From positions 9,364,391 to 9,428,390 of the forward strand of contig CM067319.1 in the NCBI GenBank assembly GCA_034231615.1: a stretch of 64,000 nucleotides of DNA. Reading direction: 5' to 3'. The notes under the pieces were generated by a model. That model ran no database searches and was not told the DNA's origin. It saw nothing but the letters and a program-made list of their open reading frames with translations. The stretch comes from Meghimatium bilineatum. Taxonomy: Eukaryota; Mollusca; Gastropoda; Stylommatophora; Philomycidae. The translations under genes and the position numbers were made by a program. The number at the start of each line of letters is the position of its first letter. Positions within the stretch are counted from its first letter, which is position 1. This document shows positions 22,301 through 33,429 of this stretch, one piece after another.

Positions 22301-23384
22301 GAGGTATGTTCATTTATTCCACAAGTGACCAGCGGTATAAAAGACATACTAACACAATACTAAAAATACGTAATTATCTTAAAATGTCCTCACTCGCGGA
22401 CAAACACACGCAAAATGTTGTTAATGACAACAAATTCAAGAACCTCGGTAACGAGGAAACAAGTAAGGAAACGACTTCAAGAGTACGAAGGGTAAACAAA
22501 TTAAAAACAAATTTCTGACTGGACGACTTATGTGTTGGTATAGTGATGCGATGATGAAAGGGTAGATTGATGAGTAACTGAATTTGAGGGTCAGATTTGG
22601 ACGAGGAGATCGATAAGACGAGAAGATTGGAGGCGTGTAAGAAAAGTTAGGTAAACAGAAGAATAACGTGCAGATGTATGGGTAGGTCTGGAATGTAAGG
22701 AGTATTGGATAGATGGATGTATGAATGGATTAGTGAAGTGAAAAATTATTGAATGGAACAAGAAATAATTGATAGATGGTTGAATAGATGGATGGATTAG
22801 TACATGGATCAGCCGTTTTTAAGGATAGTAGTGTGCAATGTTTCCATCCAATATCGCTTATCTTTGCCTGGTGGATGTAATAATTAATATTTTCATTTAT
22901 CAATTAATTGGTGGTTTCTCATTTAACAAGTTGCCAGTGAGGATTTTCAGACAAAAACTTGTTTATATTAACCCTAACAGTAAGCAGATGCTGTGAATAG
23001 TATATCAAAGAAGGATAATAAACTCGTGTCACATGTTCGTTTAATTGTTTGTTTATACTAGGAAAATTCAGAAAACAATAATAGTATAAGCAAATTTCCT
23101 GGCAACAAACATAAATTTAATAATGGCAGGCTGAAAAATAACAACGTGAGCTGGACAGTAAATTACCTTTTTTTATGATTCCTTACACATAAGTCAACAA
23201 CACACCCAAAAAATTCAGATATCTGAGACATTTGCAGTGCTGTAGATATGTCTTGGATATGGAATTGTAGTTGTTTCCTAAGTTATTTTCTCGTTTACGT
23301 GCGTAAATCGTTTCTTTTCGTGAGACTTCTCGTAATGTTTTCCTCCCCATTTCCTATCTATCTGTCTATTTCATAAATGATGTT
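22301..23384. other. Mostly unassigned
   Basis: 22540-22810 is purine-rich with scattered GATGGATG-like motifs, possibly an old minisatellite. The 70-codon frame at 22306-22518 has no recognisable features. Confidence 0.4.
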
Positions 23385-23687
23385 AGGCGTCGTGGGGAGT
23401 TTAAGTTTTCTGTCTCTGGTCATCTTTGTTACGCTTGCCATGGTCAAGACGTGGTTCTTAACTATCTCTTTAATTGAATCTTTCCATTTTGTTCTTGGTC
23501 TTCCTCTTGCTTTGTAACCGTTCTTTCTGCTGCTGTATGTCTAGATGACTGGTTGTGATGGTTCCATTCGCATTAGGTTGCCAAACCAGTTGATCTGTTG
23601 ACTTTCTATATATTGTTTGCATATGTTCTTTACTATTTCTCATGTCTTCATTTCTCATTCAGTCTCTTCTGGTGACGTTTATAGCCT
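23385..23687 (-). mobile_element. LINE fragment, RTE-like (family C group)
   Basis: Leftward translation gives N-V-T-R-R-D, M-R-N-E-D-M-R-N, S-T-D-Q-L-V-W, K-R-K-T-K-N-K-M-E and a decayed terminal region, the standard order after an RTE-type reverse transcriptase. The upstream part of this LINE is the amplified peptide of the adjoining minisatellite. Confidence 0.85.
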
Positions 23688-24057
23688 TTCTCAGACATTT
23701 CATCTCACATGTTGTAATCTTTCTCAGACATTTCATCTCACATGTTGTAATCTTTCTCAGACATTTCATCTCACATGTTGTAATCTTTCTCAGACATTTC
23801 ATCTCACATGTTGTAATCTTTCTCAGACATTTCATCTCACATGTTGTAATCTTTCTCAGACATTTCATCTCACATGTTGTAATCTTTCTCAGACATTTCA
23901 TCTCACATGTTGTAATCTTTCTCAGACATTTCATCTCACATGTTGTAATCTTTCTCAGACATTTCATCTCACATGTTGTAATCTTTCTCAGACATTTCAT
24001 CTCACATGTTGTAATCTTTCTCAGACATTTCATCTCACATGTTGTAATCTTTCTCAT
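23688..24057. repeat. 33-bp minisatellite, 11 copies, amplified inside a LINE coding region
   Basis: Near-identical units TTCTCAGACATTTCATCTCA + CATGTTGTAATCT. On the - strand each is 11 in-frame codons reading E-M-K-C-L-R-K-I-T-T-C. E-M-K-C-L-R-K-I is the natural LINE peptide just before N-V-T-R-R-D at 23665. All six frames stay open because 33 is a multiple of three. Confidence 0.97.
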
Positions 24058-24194
24058 GAGTTTTTCGTTTTTCCAGAGACCATGGCGCTGGTAACATTTT
24101 CAACAACTTTTTTCAGATTCTCCCCCCCCCCTTAATTGCTGATATAATTTATTGACTACCCTTATAACAACCAGCACGTTTTTTTTTAAAATAA

Positions 24195-24515
24195 TTCCCT
24201 AGAAGTTCCGAAGAAAGTATTGACTTCTTTGAAGTTTCGAAGAACGTGTCGACTTCTTTAAAGTTTCGAAGACATTATCGACTTCTTTCAAGTTTCGTAG
24301 AAAGTGTCGACTTCTTTAATGTTTCAAAGAAATTATCGACTACTTTGAAGTTTCGAATAACGTGTCGACTTCTTTGAAGTTTCGAAGAAAGTATCGACTT
24401 CTTTGAAGTTTCTAAGAAAATATCGACTTCTTTGAAGTTTCGAAGAAATTATCGACTTCTTTGAAGTTTCAAATAACTTAGCGACTTCTTTGAAGTTCCG
24501 AAGACATTAGCGCCG
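24195..24515. repeat. 29-bp minisatellite, about 11 copies, rich in short palindromes
   Basis: Unit GACTTCTTTGAAGTTTCGAA + GAAAGTATC. Each unit contains ACTTC-TTT-GAAGT (5-bp arms, 3-nt loop) and the palindrome TTCGAA. Confidence 0.93.
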
Positions 24516-24739
24516 TAAATGATACCAGAAAACAGTGTATCCATTTAAATTAGACCAAGACAAACGTCCAGCAATAATGGCTTTGAGCACCGAATGTCAC
24601 GCGTGGGCAGTATCTTATAACCCTAGTCTAAACTAATTATGTTCAACTTTAAAGTGAGTTAACAACTACATTTTACATTTCGGTTCATGGGGAAACAAAA
24701 TCATACCGGCCAGTCAAATATATCCGAATATGATGTGCA

Positions 24740-25800
24740 GGGTTTCCGTACTTTACGCAACGTGACTTTTTAAAGATAACAGAAATTCGGGGACACCGAA
24801 TTGAGGAGAAAGACTTGAAGTTGACAGCCCCTGAAGGCCTGTACCAGAACAAACCCCGTGGAGTGAAAGGCATGGAATGCCAATATACATTCAGACCCAT
24901 GTGAAAGGAATACTAAGCGAGGACGAACAGAACAGTGTGCAGCGAAGGACAGTCACCCTCAGTTTCCTGGATGAGGAATATCCTCAAGATATATGGGTCA
25001 GAGTATACAAAGATGGGCCAGCACAGAATGCCGTGAGGAATGGAGGTGCAGGTGTATATATAGAATATCCACACAAGCCTAGAGATACAATCAGAACACC
25101 AACAGGAAAATTCTGCAATAATTATGATGCTGAAATCGAGGCAATTAGTGTGGCAGCTAAAAAACTGCTGAACTCCAACTCTGACCTACAGCCTGTGGTA
25201 TTCCTGACAGATGCAAGGTCAGTGCTTCAAGCTCTCCAGTTTGGAAAACTAACAGACTTGAAAAAACTACTTAGCGAATTGTCTTACCTGTATAGGGTAA
25301 CCATGCAGTGGATACCCTCTCACTGTGGAATACCAGGAAATGAAAAAGCAGACCAACTGGCTAAGGAAGGTGCTGCCGAAGACCAACCAGATATACCAAT
25401 CACCTACCATCAGAAAAAAACAGATGATCAAGTCAATAAGAAAGCCACAAACACCAACACAAGATGACTATCATATTATGAACAGACCAGAACAAGTTAT
25501 AATTCTACGTCTCAGAACAGGACACAACCGACTCTGCAGTCACATGTATACAAAGTTCAAGATTGGCAACACGGCCATGTGTACATGTGGACAGGCAGCA
25601 CAGATTGCCAAACATATACTTCAAGAGTGTTCTGAGCATGAAACGCTGAGGCAGACATATTGGCCAGAGGAAACAACACTGGAATCAAAGCTCTATGGGA
25701 CACTGTATGAGCTACAAAAGACAGTGAGTTTTATTAAGGAGACAGAATTACAGATATAGACATGTTTCAAGTGAACGAAAGAAGAAGAAGAAGAGGAGAA
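24740..25800 (+). mobile_element. LINE family A, best copy (RNase H open frame, C-terminus, (GAA)n tail)
   Basis: The 196-codon frame 24877-25467 is an RNase H type I domain. V-Y-K-D-G carries the first Asp, Y-D-A-E-I-E the Glu, F-L-T-D-A-R-S the third acidic residue, and H-C-G-I-P-G-N-E-K-A-D the terminal His and Asp. A frame change near 25450 leads to the C-terminal region with R-P-E-Q-V-I-I-L-R-L-R-T-G-H and the C-T-C-G ... H-I-L-Q-E-C motif, ending E-L-Q-I and stop at 25759. The tail is GTGAACGAAAGAAGAAGAAG. The reverse transcriptase is missing. The RNase H after RT suggests the I/Nimb/Loner-like branch. Confidence 0.95.
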
Positions 25801-26014
25801 AGAAATAATAGATTATGTCTTATGCACAGATGTTAAAGATAGAGATTTTCAGTTAAATAATTCTCAAACAATGCGTCATCATCAATTATTTCTAATCCTT
25901 CAATTGGTCTGAAGCCAGCGCTCTACACCAGCGTGGTAGATATTTAAAGATCAACGGGTCTTCCAGCTTGAGCTATACATTGCATTACATGACGCCATTT
26001 TCCCTTATGTCATA

Positions 26015-26291
26015 TACTTTGGGGGAGGGGAGGGGGAGCGGCACCTAAAATTCTTGGAGTCAAACTTGCAGTGTAGATAAATAGTTTTATTTATAGACGC
26101 CAAAGGCCTTTGGCTTCAAACTGCAGAGGCGGATACATAGTTAATGTATTCCTCAAGCTGTAAAATAACAAATAAATCAGCTATTATCTTTCTGCAATGT
26201 TTATAGCAAATAAATATTAATTTGTGTGGGATATTTACGTTTTTTAAAGAGGACGCCGAGCGTTTAGGCGTCTGTTGACACTACGCCACTG
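26015..26291 (-). mobile_element. hAT-like DNA transposon end(s), decayed
   Basis: The right end, read on -, is CAGTGGCGTAGTGTC, a CAGTGGCGTAGC-type terminus common in hAT elements. Inner sequence matches that of 32948-33130 read on +. A second end-like block (AGGGGGAGCGGCACCTAAAA) at 26030 may be a neighbouring copy. Confidence 0.55.
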
Positions 26292-26402
26292 GAATTTATT
26301 TAGTGGGAAAACACGGATGATGTATATTTTCTCGTGGTGTATATTGTGTTCTGTGTATGACACAGAATGGCGGGTTTATTAATGTGAATACGTGCGTTAA
26401 AT

Positions 26403-26403
<1 letters not shown>

Positions 26404-26441
<38 letters not shown>
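26404..26441. repeat. (AAT)n microsatellite
   Basis: ATAATAATA tract, about 12 units. Confidence 0.95.
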
Positions 26442-26444
<3 letters not shown>

Positions 26445-26846
26445 CACACACATAATCTTTCGTTAGAGCAGCTGCTAGCAATTAGACACAGTTCATGACG
26501 AAAGGATTACATTAGAAATAGTAGATATGTTTATAAGGTGTAGCAGAAACGTTACAGAAAATAGTGATATTATCCCATTAATCGATTTTTTCAAATGTGT
26601 TCTCCCAACATTACATTACAATGTATTATAATGAAAACCGTCGTACACACCAGATTCGGACACATTTTACAGGTTGATATTATTTTGTTCCACATGCACC
26701 TATATTCCAAGATGGTCAGGGTGATGCATATTTCAAAAACGAACTATTGAAGGCATAATACGTCAAATGAGTTTCAATTCAGTGAAATTGATTAAACGAT
26801 CGAAATCTAACAATTGAAAATAAAAGAAAAAGTTACAGTCTGTTTT
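26442..26846. other. Unassigned stretch
   Basis: AT-rich; nothing recognised. Confidence 0.4.
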
Positions 26847-27150
26847 CTTAGCTTTGTTATGATTGTAGACATTATACTACTTGAATCGCCAAGAACAAGT
26901 AACTATATTTCTTAGCTTTGTTATGATTGTAGACATTATACTACTTGAATCGACAAGAACAAGTAACTATATTTCTTAGCTTTGTTATGATTGTAGACAT
27001 TATACTACTTGAATCGACAAGAACAAGTAACCATATTTCTTAGCTTTGTTATGATTGTAGACATTATAATTACTTAAATCGACAAGAAAAAGTAACCATA
27101 TTTCTTAGCTTTGTTATGATTGTAGACATTATACTACGATTTGTAAGTGT
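26847..27150. repeat. 64-bp tandem repeat, about 4.7 copies, in a LINE 3' UTR
   Basis: Units start CTTAGCTTTGTTATGATTGT at 26847, 26911, 26975, about 27039 and about 27104. The last partial unit passes directly into the LINE coding end at 27150, so the repeat is an expansion of the 3' UTR of that (- strand) element. Confidence 0.93.
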
Positions 27151-27960
27151 GACGTTCAGGTGGTCTCTGATTTCTTTCGTCCAACTTCTTCTTGGCCTGC
27201 CTCTTTCTCGCTGCCCTAGCATCATCCCATCCACTGTGGACTTTCTAAGCTTTGATTTAGCTCGATATTGCAAAAATGTTTGTAATTTCCTTGAGAGAAC
27301 CTTGTTATTTAGATCGTTTTACTTTCAATTCTCTCAGAATCTTCCCATTCGTCATATTGTATGGAAACTATGAGATCACCAAATTATGGATATTTTGGTA
27401 CATGGCATTCTGACGAATTCTCTCAAACATTTTGTTTGAAATGCTGGAATTATGTTTCTACCCTTTCGGTGATTACCCAAGATTCACATCCATATATTGC
27501 AACTGGGATTATGCAGATTCTTAATAATATTAGTTTTGTGTTTTATTGAAGCCCGGTCATATTTTTCTTATTTGTATAAGTTTCTTTGATGCAATGGTCA
27601 ACTTTCGCCTCACTTCTTCATAACATTTCCGTTGTTGCTTATACGAGTAAGAGAGCAAAGGTATTCGAAACTTGCAACTTATTCTAGTTCTCTGTTATTG
27701 ATCAAGATTGATAAAGAGTTAGTGGTTTTTTTTTTTTTTTTTTTTTTTTTAAACTTTTTGGTCGCTGGTCCCAATCTTGATCTTTCGTTCATAAATAAAT
27801 TTTGGCTTTCACTATGTTCTTTGATGGAGTTTATGAGGTGTTCATTGCATTTCTTGGTGTGCGGTGTTTGGTGTTATATTATCGGCTTAATTCTGATATA
27901 AATTATTTCATCAGATTTTGAGTTAGTCAAATGTATATCGATGCTAGTCATTTTTTTTTA
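27070..27960 (-). mobile_element. LINE fragment, RTE/CR1-like (RT C-terminal part)
   Basis: Leftward: I-P-V-A-I-C-G-C-E-S-W-V-I-T, then Y-R-A-K-S-K-L-R-K-S, G-Q-R-E-R-G-R-P-R-R-S-W and D-H-L-N-V. A poly-T (poly-A on -) tract at 27729-27751 interrupts it. Multiple stops. Its 3' UTR is the 64-bp tandem repeat. Confidence 0.82.
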
Positions 27961-28340
27961 CATTGCTCACGATTTCCATTTCATTGCTTGAAAAAGTGAT
28001 GCATTTTCAAATTGATCACAAATATAAAAATGGTCAAAACATACAAGTTATAGCTAGTGACACTTCAATATGTCAAAATGTGTATAATGTATACGTGAAA
28101 TGGCAACTATGAACAGGATACCAATAAAGAAATAGCTTTTGTATTCGAGTTACATTAAATTACGAAAGAAAGATAGTGTGTTTCGTACGTGCAGTGAAAA
28201 TAGGAGCATGGATTCATCCAGGGCTTTTTCTCTTTCTTGCCAAGATGGCGTAAACTCTTAACGGTATGCAATGCTTAAGATGTAACATCCTACTCAGAGC
28301 GGTGAGATACTTCTATAAAATTAGACGAATTCAACGATGT
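27961..28340. other. Unassigned stretch
   Basis: No family recognised. Confidence 0.4.
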
Positions 28341-28545
28341 TAGTTCAAATCCTGCCCGGTTCTGTAGCTTAGCGGTAGTTGCAGATGAGTCTGCCCGGAT
28401 CTATGGCTTAGTGGTATTAGTCCAAATCCTGCCCGGTTCTGTAGCTTAGCGGTAGTTATAGATGAGTCTGCCCGGTTCTGTGACTTAGCGTTAGTTACAT
28501 ATGAGTTTGCCTGGTTCTGTACCTTAGCAGTAATTACAGATGAGT
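28341..28545 (+). repeat. About 39-bp tandem repeat of tRNA-like half sequences
   Basis: Units CTGCCCGGTTCTGTAGCTTA + GCGGTAGTTACAGATGAGT. TAGCTTAGCGGTAGTT resembles a polymerase III A-box and GTTCAAATCCTGCC (28347) resembles a B-box, so the array looks like an amplified or permuted tRNA-derived head. Confidence 0.75.
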
Positions 28546-28973
28546 CTACATCGGTCAAGAAGCCAGGTTCATTCTGCGCCGTAATCGAATGTGCTTCTGC
28601 GCCGTTCACACAGCAATGGCAACCTGCTGAACACATATACATTGCCTATTAAATAGCTAGAGCGAAGCAATGAGCTCATCGTTACATCCAGAATATCTTC
28701 TTCTCGATCTCTATGTTAAATATGCGGGTTGCATGATACCATCCACGGATGATAGTGTGTCTCTCGGACTGGTATCTCTGACTTCAGCACCAAAATCTTG
28801 CTTGAACAGGACTGTAGTCCTCATCATCATGTTGTGCATGGCCAGACAAATATTAGTTTCCAATGTCTGTTGGCTGAGCTAAGTCCCATCTCCCCTTCAA
28901 GGAATGGCCTCGATGGAAATATAGTATGCTGCTTAGTTTAGTTAGTTTGTTCCTTTCATAGTTTAGCTCATGG

Positions 28974-29305
28974 CCGAGCGGTTAGAGCGTTTTCTCACAT
29001 TAATGAGGTCTAGAGTCGATTGCCGGTAAGGACTGGGTTTTTTATTTCTGTCGGAGGGTAAATTAAAAAACTCACCCTAGACATGACGTGGCGACAGCAA
29101 GAGCATGCGGCCTTTATCACACAGCTAAAAAGATCCTCACTGCAACTCATTAACGGGGAAAATGCAGTATTTGACAGTTTTTACTGTTCCTTTTGTGCTT
29201 CCGGCTGCATATAGGAGACAGCTCGTAGTGTTGCTGTCCGCTGTCTGCAGTTTTAGTTCTTGAATGGTATTGCAGCCTATTATTTCCCCTTTTTTAAGTA
29301 TGGTG
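28974..29305 (+). mobile_element. tRNA-derived SINE (Leu/Ser-like head)
   Basis: ATGGCCGAGCGGTTAGAGCG is a textbook A-box of class II tRNA type, and GGTCTAGAGTCGATTGCC is the degenerate B-box. The body (GACATGACGTGGCGACAGCA; CTGTCCGCTGTCTGCAG) runs to about 29300. Confidence 0.78.
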
Positions 29306-29868
29306 TTGTTTTTTTTAAGATTGCTTTAGGCCTTCCTTAATATGCTAATGTCAAGTCAAAATCTATTAATACATTTTTAACACCCCATACTGACATGAAT
29401 AATCTAACCCAAACCCCCAATCCCCCCCCCACCCTTCAGATAAGATAACAAAACAATTCTTACATTGCAAGCGACATTCATTCGGTGTTATCAAAAGCAT
29501 GATAGCTCCAAAAGATTCAACAATTCCTACCTGATAAATGTTTTCAATTTCCACCGTAAAAAAATATAAAACAGGAGTAATCCACAGAGTATTGAACGAT
29601 CAGTTGCAAGTACCACACGTTGAACTCCAGTTAGTTTTTCAATTTTGCAACTTATTTCAAACAAGAAACGCGGGAAGCGATGGTATCTGTCAGGATCAGA
29701 GTTGGCGGGGATTTGTGGCATGCTCTGATCACAGGCAGTTTCAGCGAGGTGAGTTCCACTTCAAAGGAATCAACCACACGCCGCCAAATTGTTGAAGCTA
29801 GTGGATTTAAGTTCTTTCAATATCGGCATTTGACATGCATCTGTGACGGTTAGAGATGTACATTTTTT
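29306..29868. other. Unassigned stretch
   Basis: Short open frames on both strands near 29527-29795 have no recognisable domain. AGGTGAGTTCC at 29745 resembles a splice donor, but no supporting exon is evident. Confidence 0.35.
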
Positions 29869-30262
29869 TAATAAACATTCCTTATGGCTGGCGCTAAACT
29901 TGTTTTATAAACATTCCTTATGGCTGGCGCTAAACTTGTTTTATAAACATTCCTTATGGCTGGCGCTAAACTTGTTTTATAAACATTCCTTATGGCTGGC
30001 GCTAAACTTGTTTTATAAACATTCCTTATGGCTGGCGCTAAACTTGTTTTATAAACATTCCTTATGGCTGGCGCTAAACTTGTTTTATAAACATTCCTTA
30101 TGGCTGGCGCTAAACTTGTTTTATAAACATTCCTTATGGCTGGCGCTACACTTGTTTTATAAACATTACTTATGGCTGGCGCTAAACTTGTTTTATAAAC
30201 ATTCCTTATGGCTGGCGCTAAACTTGTTTTATAAACATTCCTTATGGCTGGCGCTAAACTTG
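29869..30262. repeat. 36-bp minisatellite, 11 copies
   Basis: Unit TATAAACATTCCTTATGGCT + GGCGCTAAACTTGTTT, nearly identical throughout (two variant units near 30145-30170). It has the high identity of a recent expansion. Confidence 0.97.
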
Positions 30263-30404
30263 TAGAATTTATTTTTATTTTTTGTATTTGTGCAATTGTT
30301 TTGTTTTGCAATTGTTCATGAATATCTAATATATTTATATATTCAATTTTTATGTCTTTCAGAATCTCTCCCCCCCCCCCAGATATTATCATTAAGTGCC
30401 GTCT

Positions 30405-30895
30405 CCGCATTGAAGGTTGGCTGCAACGGAACTCTAACGCCTTCTGCCTCTCGTTTTAGTTGTGCACTCTATTCGACTGTATCCTGTCCATTTCATGATA
30501 TTTTCCTCTTACCGTTGGCTAACTTATACCTGGCAGTCTCTACCATCCCAAGGAAAAGAGTACGCCTACTGATAGATCCAGCAGCAGGTGTTTGCACACC
30601 TTCTCGCCTGTTACTTCCAGGGCCCGAAGAGAGAGCAAAGAATAGCAAAATTGTTTACTGTTAATGCATGTTGTATGAGACGAAATCGGAGGTTCTTATG
30701 GTGGAGTTTGCTACTCCATAACTTATAGGGTCAAAGTGAATCAGAATCTATCCTGAGGTCGGATGTGTTAGGCCGAAAGACGCAGAAATCACAGCTAAAC
30801 TGTAAATCACGTCAAATTGGATTCCGTTCTTCCGATTACATCATGCAAATCTACAGGAGTTTGAGAACGATCACAGAAAAAAAGAACGACACGCA
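30405..30895. mobile_element. LINE G 3' scrap (-) followed by a long form of SINE B (+)
   Basis: 30405-30520 read on - gives E-N-I-M-K-W-T-G-Y and a G-type end. 30670-30890 (+) matches 63310-63545 over more than 200 bp (GGTGGAGTTTGCT; GTCGGATGTGTTAGGCCG; GGAGTTTGAGAACGATCAC), which suggests SINE B has a longer parent form. Confidence 0.6.
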
Positions 30896-30949
30896 CTCCT
30901 CAAGCAGCCAACTCCTCCGCTCACGCCCTCACAAAATGTGCAATTAGCG

Positions 30950-31068
30950 ATTTTACCATATCATTATAATTGTTAATTAACTCCCCTAAACCCGAGAAGT
31001 GATGTCTATTTTACCATGTCATTATAGTTGTTAATTAACTCCCCTATACCCTAGAAGTGATATCTATT
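30950..31068. repeat. 58-bp direct duplication
   Basis: ATTTTACCATATCATTATAA at 30950 and ATTTTACCATGTCATTATAG at 31008 start two copies with few differences. Confidence 0.9.
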
Positions 31069-31268
31069 TTTGTTAAAAGGGCCGTAGACATGTCTTTAAT
31101 AATTGGGTATGGGGTGATTCATATTATTCTTCCCCTTCCTTGTGTAATTCCTACATTTTCATAAAATTTGTATGACTTATTGTGGGGAAATCGTTGAAAA
31201 GGGAGGTCTATTAATGGGACGTGAGGGTCGTTACCCACCTTTTGGCTACACTCCAGTAATATATATAT

Positions 31269-31938
31269 CTTGTTTTAATGTTCCAATAAATGTCTTGTTT
31301 TAATGTTCCAATAAATGTCTTGTTTTAATGTTCCAATCAATGTCTTGTTTTAATGTTTCAATAAATGTCTTGTTTTAATGTTCCAATAAATGTCTTGTTT
31401 TAATGTTCCAATAAATGTCTTATTTTAATGTTCCAATAAATGTCTTGTTTTAATGTTCCAATAAATGTCTTGTTTTGATGTTCCAATAAATGTCTTGTTT
31501 TAATGTTTCAATAAATGTCTTGTTTTAATGTTCCAATAAATGTCTTGTTTTAATGTTCCAATAAATGTCTTATTTTAATGTTCCAATAAATGTCTTGTTT
31601 TAATGTTCCAATAAATGTCTTGTTTTGATGTTCCAATAAATGTCTTGTTTTAATGTTCTATAAATGTCTTGTTTTAATGTTTCAATAAATGTCTTGTTTT
31701 AATGTTCCAATAAATGTCTTGTTTTAATGTTCCAATAAATGTCTTGTTTTAATGTTCCAATAAATGTCTTGTTTTAATGTTCCAATAAATGTCTTGTTTT
31801 AATGTTCCAATAAATGTCTTGTTTTAATGTTCCAATAAATGTCTTATTTTAATATTCCAATAAATGTCTTATTTTAATGTTCCAATAAATATCTTGTTTT
31901 AATGTTCCAATAAATGTCTTCTTTTAATGTTTCAAGGG
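31269..31938 (+). repeat. 25-bp minisatellite, about 27 copies, each with AATAAA
   Basis: Unit TCTTGTTTTAATGTTCCAAT + AAATG. Almost every unit contains AATAAA followed by a GU-rich TGTCTTGTTTT on the + strand. Variant units (TTTCAA, TTATTTTAA) are interspersed. Confidence 0.97.
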
Positions 31939-32149
31939 GCAAACCTTTAATTGAGGTTATAAATCCCCCTCCCCTACAGTTGACTCATATTCCCATTTCC
32001 ACACCATTATCTACGAGCTTGCCTCCAAGCCATATTATCTGCTCCCTCATTGCCACGAATCCCCATATTTTAATGATAATAAATCTACAGGAGTTTCCAA
32101 ATGTTCATATAAGAAATTCACTCCACTCACTCATTCCTGAGTCACTGAT

Positions 32150-32480
32150 TCAACACACTCATTCCACCCACTCATTCATCAATCACATATTCCACCCACT
32201 CATTCATCAATCACACATTCCACCCACTCATTCATGAATCACACATTCCACCCACTCATTCATAAATCACATATTCCACCCACTCATTCATCAATGACAC
32301 ATTCCACCCACTCATTCATGAATCACACATTCCACCCACTCATTCATCAATCACACATTCCACCCACTCATTAATCAATCACACATTCCACCCACTCATT
32401 CATGAATCACACATTCCACCCACTCATTTATCAATCACATATTCCACCCACTCATTCCTAATCACACATTTCACTCGCTC
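32150..32480. repeat. 28-bp minisatellite, about 11 copies
   Basis: Unit CCACCCACTCATTCATCAAT + CACACATT, with ATGAAT/ATCAAT variants; degenerate outer units. Confidence 0.95.
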
Positions 32481-32649
32481 ATTCCACCCACGTACTCCTA
32501 ATTACTCTTTTTTTTAATCTTTCGAAGCAAGCCCATAGTTAAGGTTTATGGGGAGGTTGCCCTTAGACCCTGTAGTAAATCAGAATTGTCTTTTAATACC
32601 AGGAATTCCTACAAAATGTAGGTAAAACCCCTTCTCGTAACGATTTTTC

Positions 32650-32825
32650 ACCTAAAAATACATCAAATTTCTCATTAAAAAATACATCAAATTTCTCATT
32701 TTTAGAAATGCATCAAATTTCTCATTAAAAATTACAGTAACATAAAACATACTTCAAAGTTTTCATTTAAAAAATACATCAAATTAAAACATACATCAAA
32801 TCTCTCATTAAAAATGGAATTATAC
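32650..32825. repeat. Irregular AAATACATCAAATTTCTCAT repeat
   Basis: Four to six imperfect copies with variable A-rich spacers. Confidence 0.8.
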
Positions 32826-32947
32826 ACGAAAACGTGTGAATGATCTTTTTTTCAATTAAATCTCCCATCCTTGCTGAAATCCTATCTATAGCTCTGTTTC
32901 TAGGCAGGAACTTTCTGTGACTAACTCATTATTGTTGTGATAGGCGT

Positions 32948-33200
32948 CAGTGGCTTAGCGTCAATAGACGCCAAAATTCTCCGTGCCCCCTCCTATGATT
33001 AAACGACGTAAATAGCTCACACAAAATTTACAGTGCTATTTACTATAATCATTAGTAAATATGTAAATATAGAAACGAATATTTCGTCGTCAATTTACAA
33101 CAAAAAAGTAAACTTTAATCTTTACAGAAAGATAATCGCAAGTTTATTCTTGTAGTGAAAGGTATCTGTCCTGGACGCCAACACTGTCTAGCGTATGTTT
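32948..33200 (+). mobile_element. hAT-like DNA transposon end, decayed
   Basis: CAGTGGCTTAGCGTC at 32949 resembles the CAGTGGCGTAGC terminus, and the following 110 bp matches the inverse of 26190-26291. The far terminus is unclear. Confidence 0.5.
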
Positions 33201-33429
33201 CCAATGAGATATACAATTTTCATAGGCTGCATAAGACCTTACGTTTGATCTGTAATAGCGATTGCATCATCTTTCAAACGCTGGCTTAAGAAAAATCATA
33301 CGTTTAGAAATAATTTAGTATGACGTGTATTTCTCAGAACTTTACTAGGAAATCCCCTATTTGTTACAATATTTAAAAATAAATAAAATAAGAGAGTACC
33401 TTCTAGTAGAATGTGTGTCGTATAAATTG

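Noticed and set aside
23617-24135. 172- and 150-codon + strand open frames with perfect repeats, like a repetitive secreted protein
   Set aside because: Unit is 33 bp, so every frame stays open; the meaningful reading is the LINE peptide on the - strand.
24877-25467. RNase H gene as a host gene
   Set aside because: It is the RNase H domain of LINE family A, followed by the LINE C-terminus and (GAA)n tail, with decayed copies elsewhere in the window.
29843-30410. 140- and 180-codon repetitive open frames on both strands
   Set aside because: Artefact of a 36-bp minisatellite; no signal peptide, splice context or codon preference.
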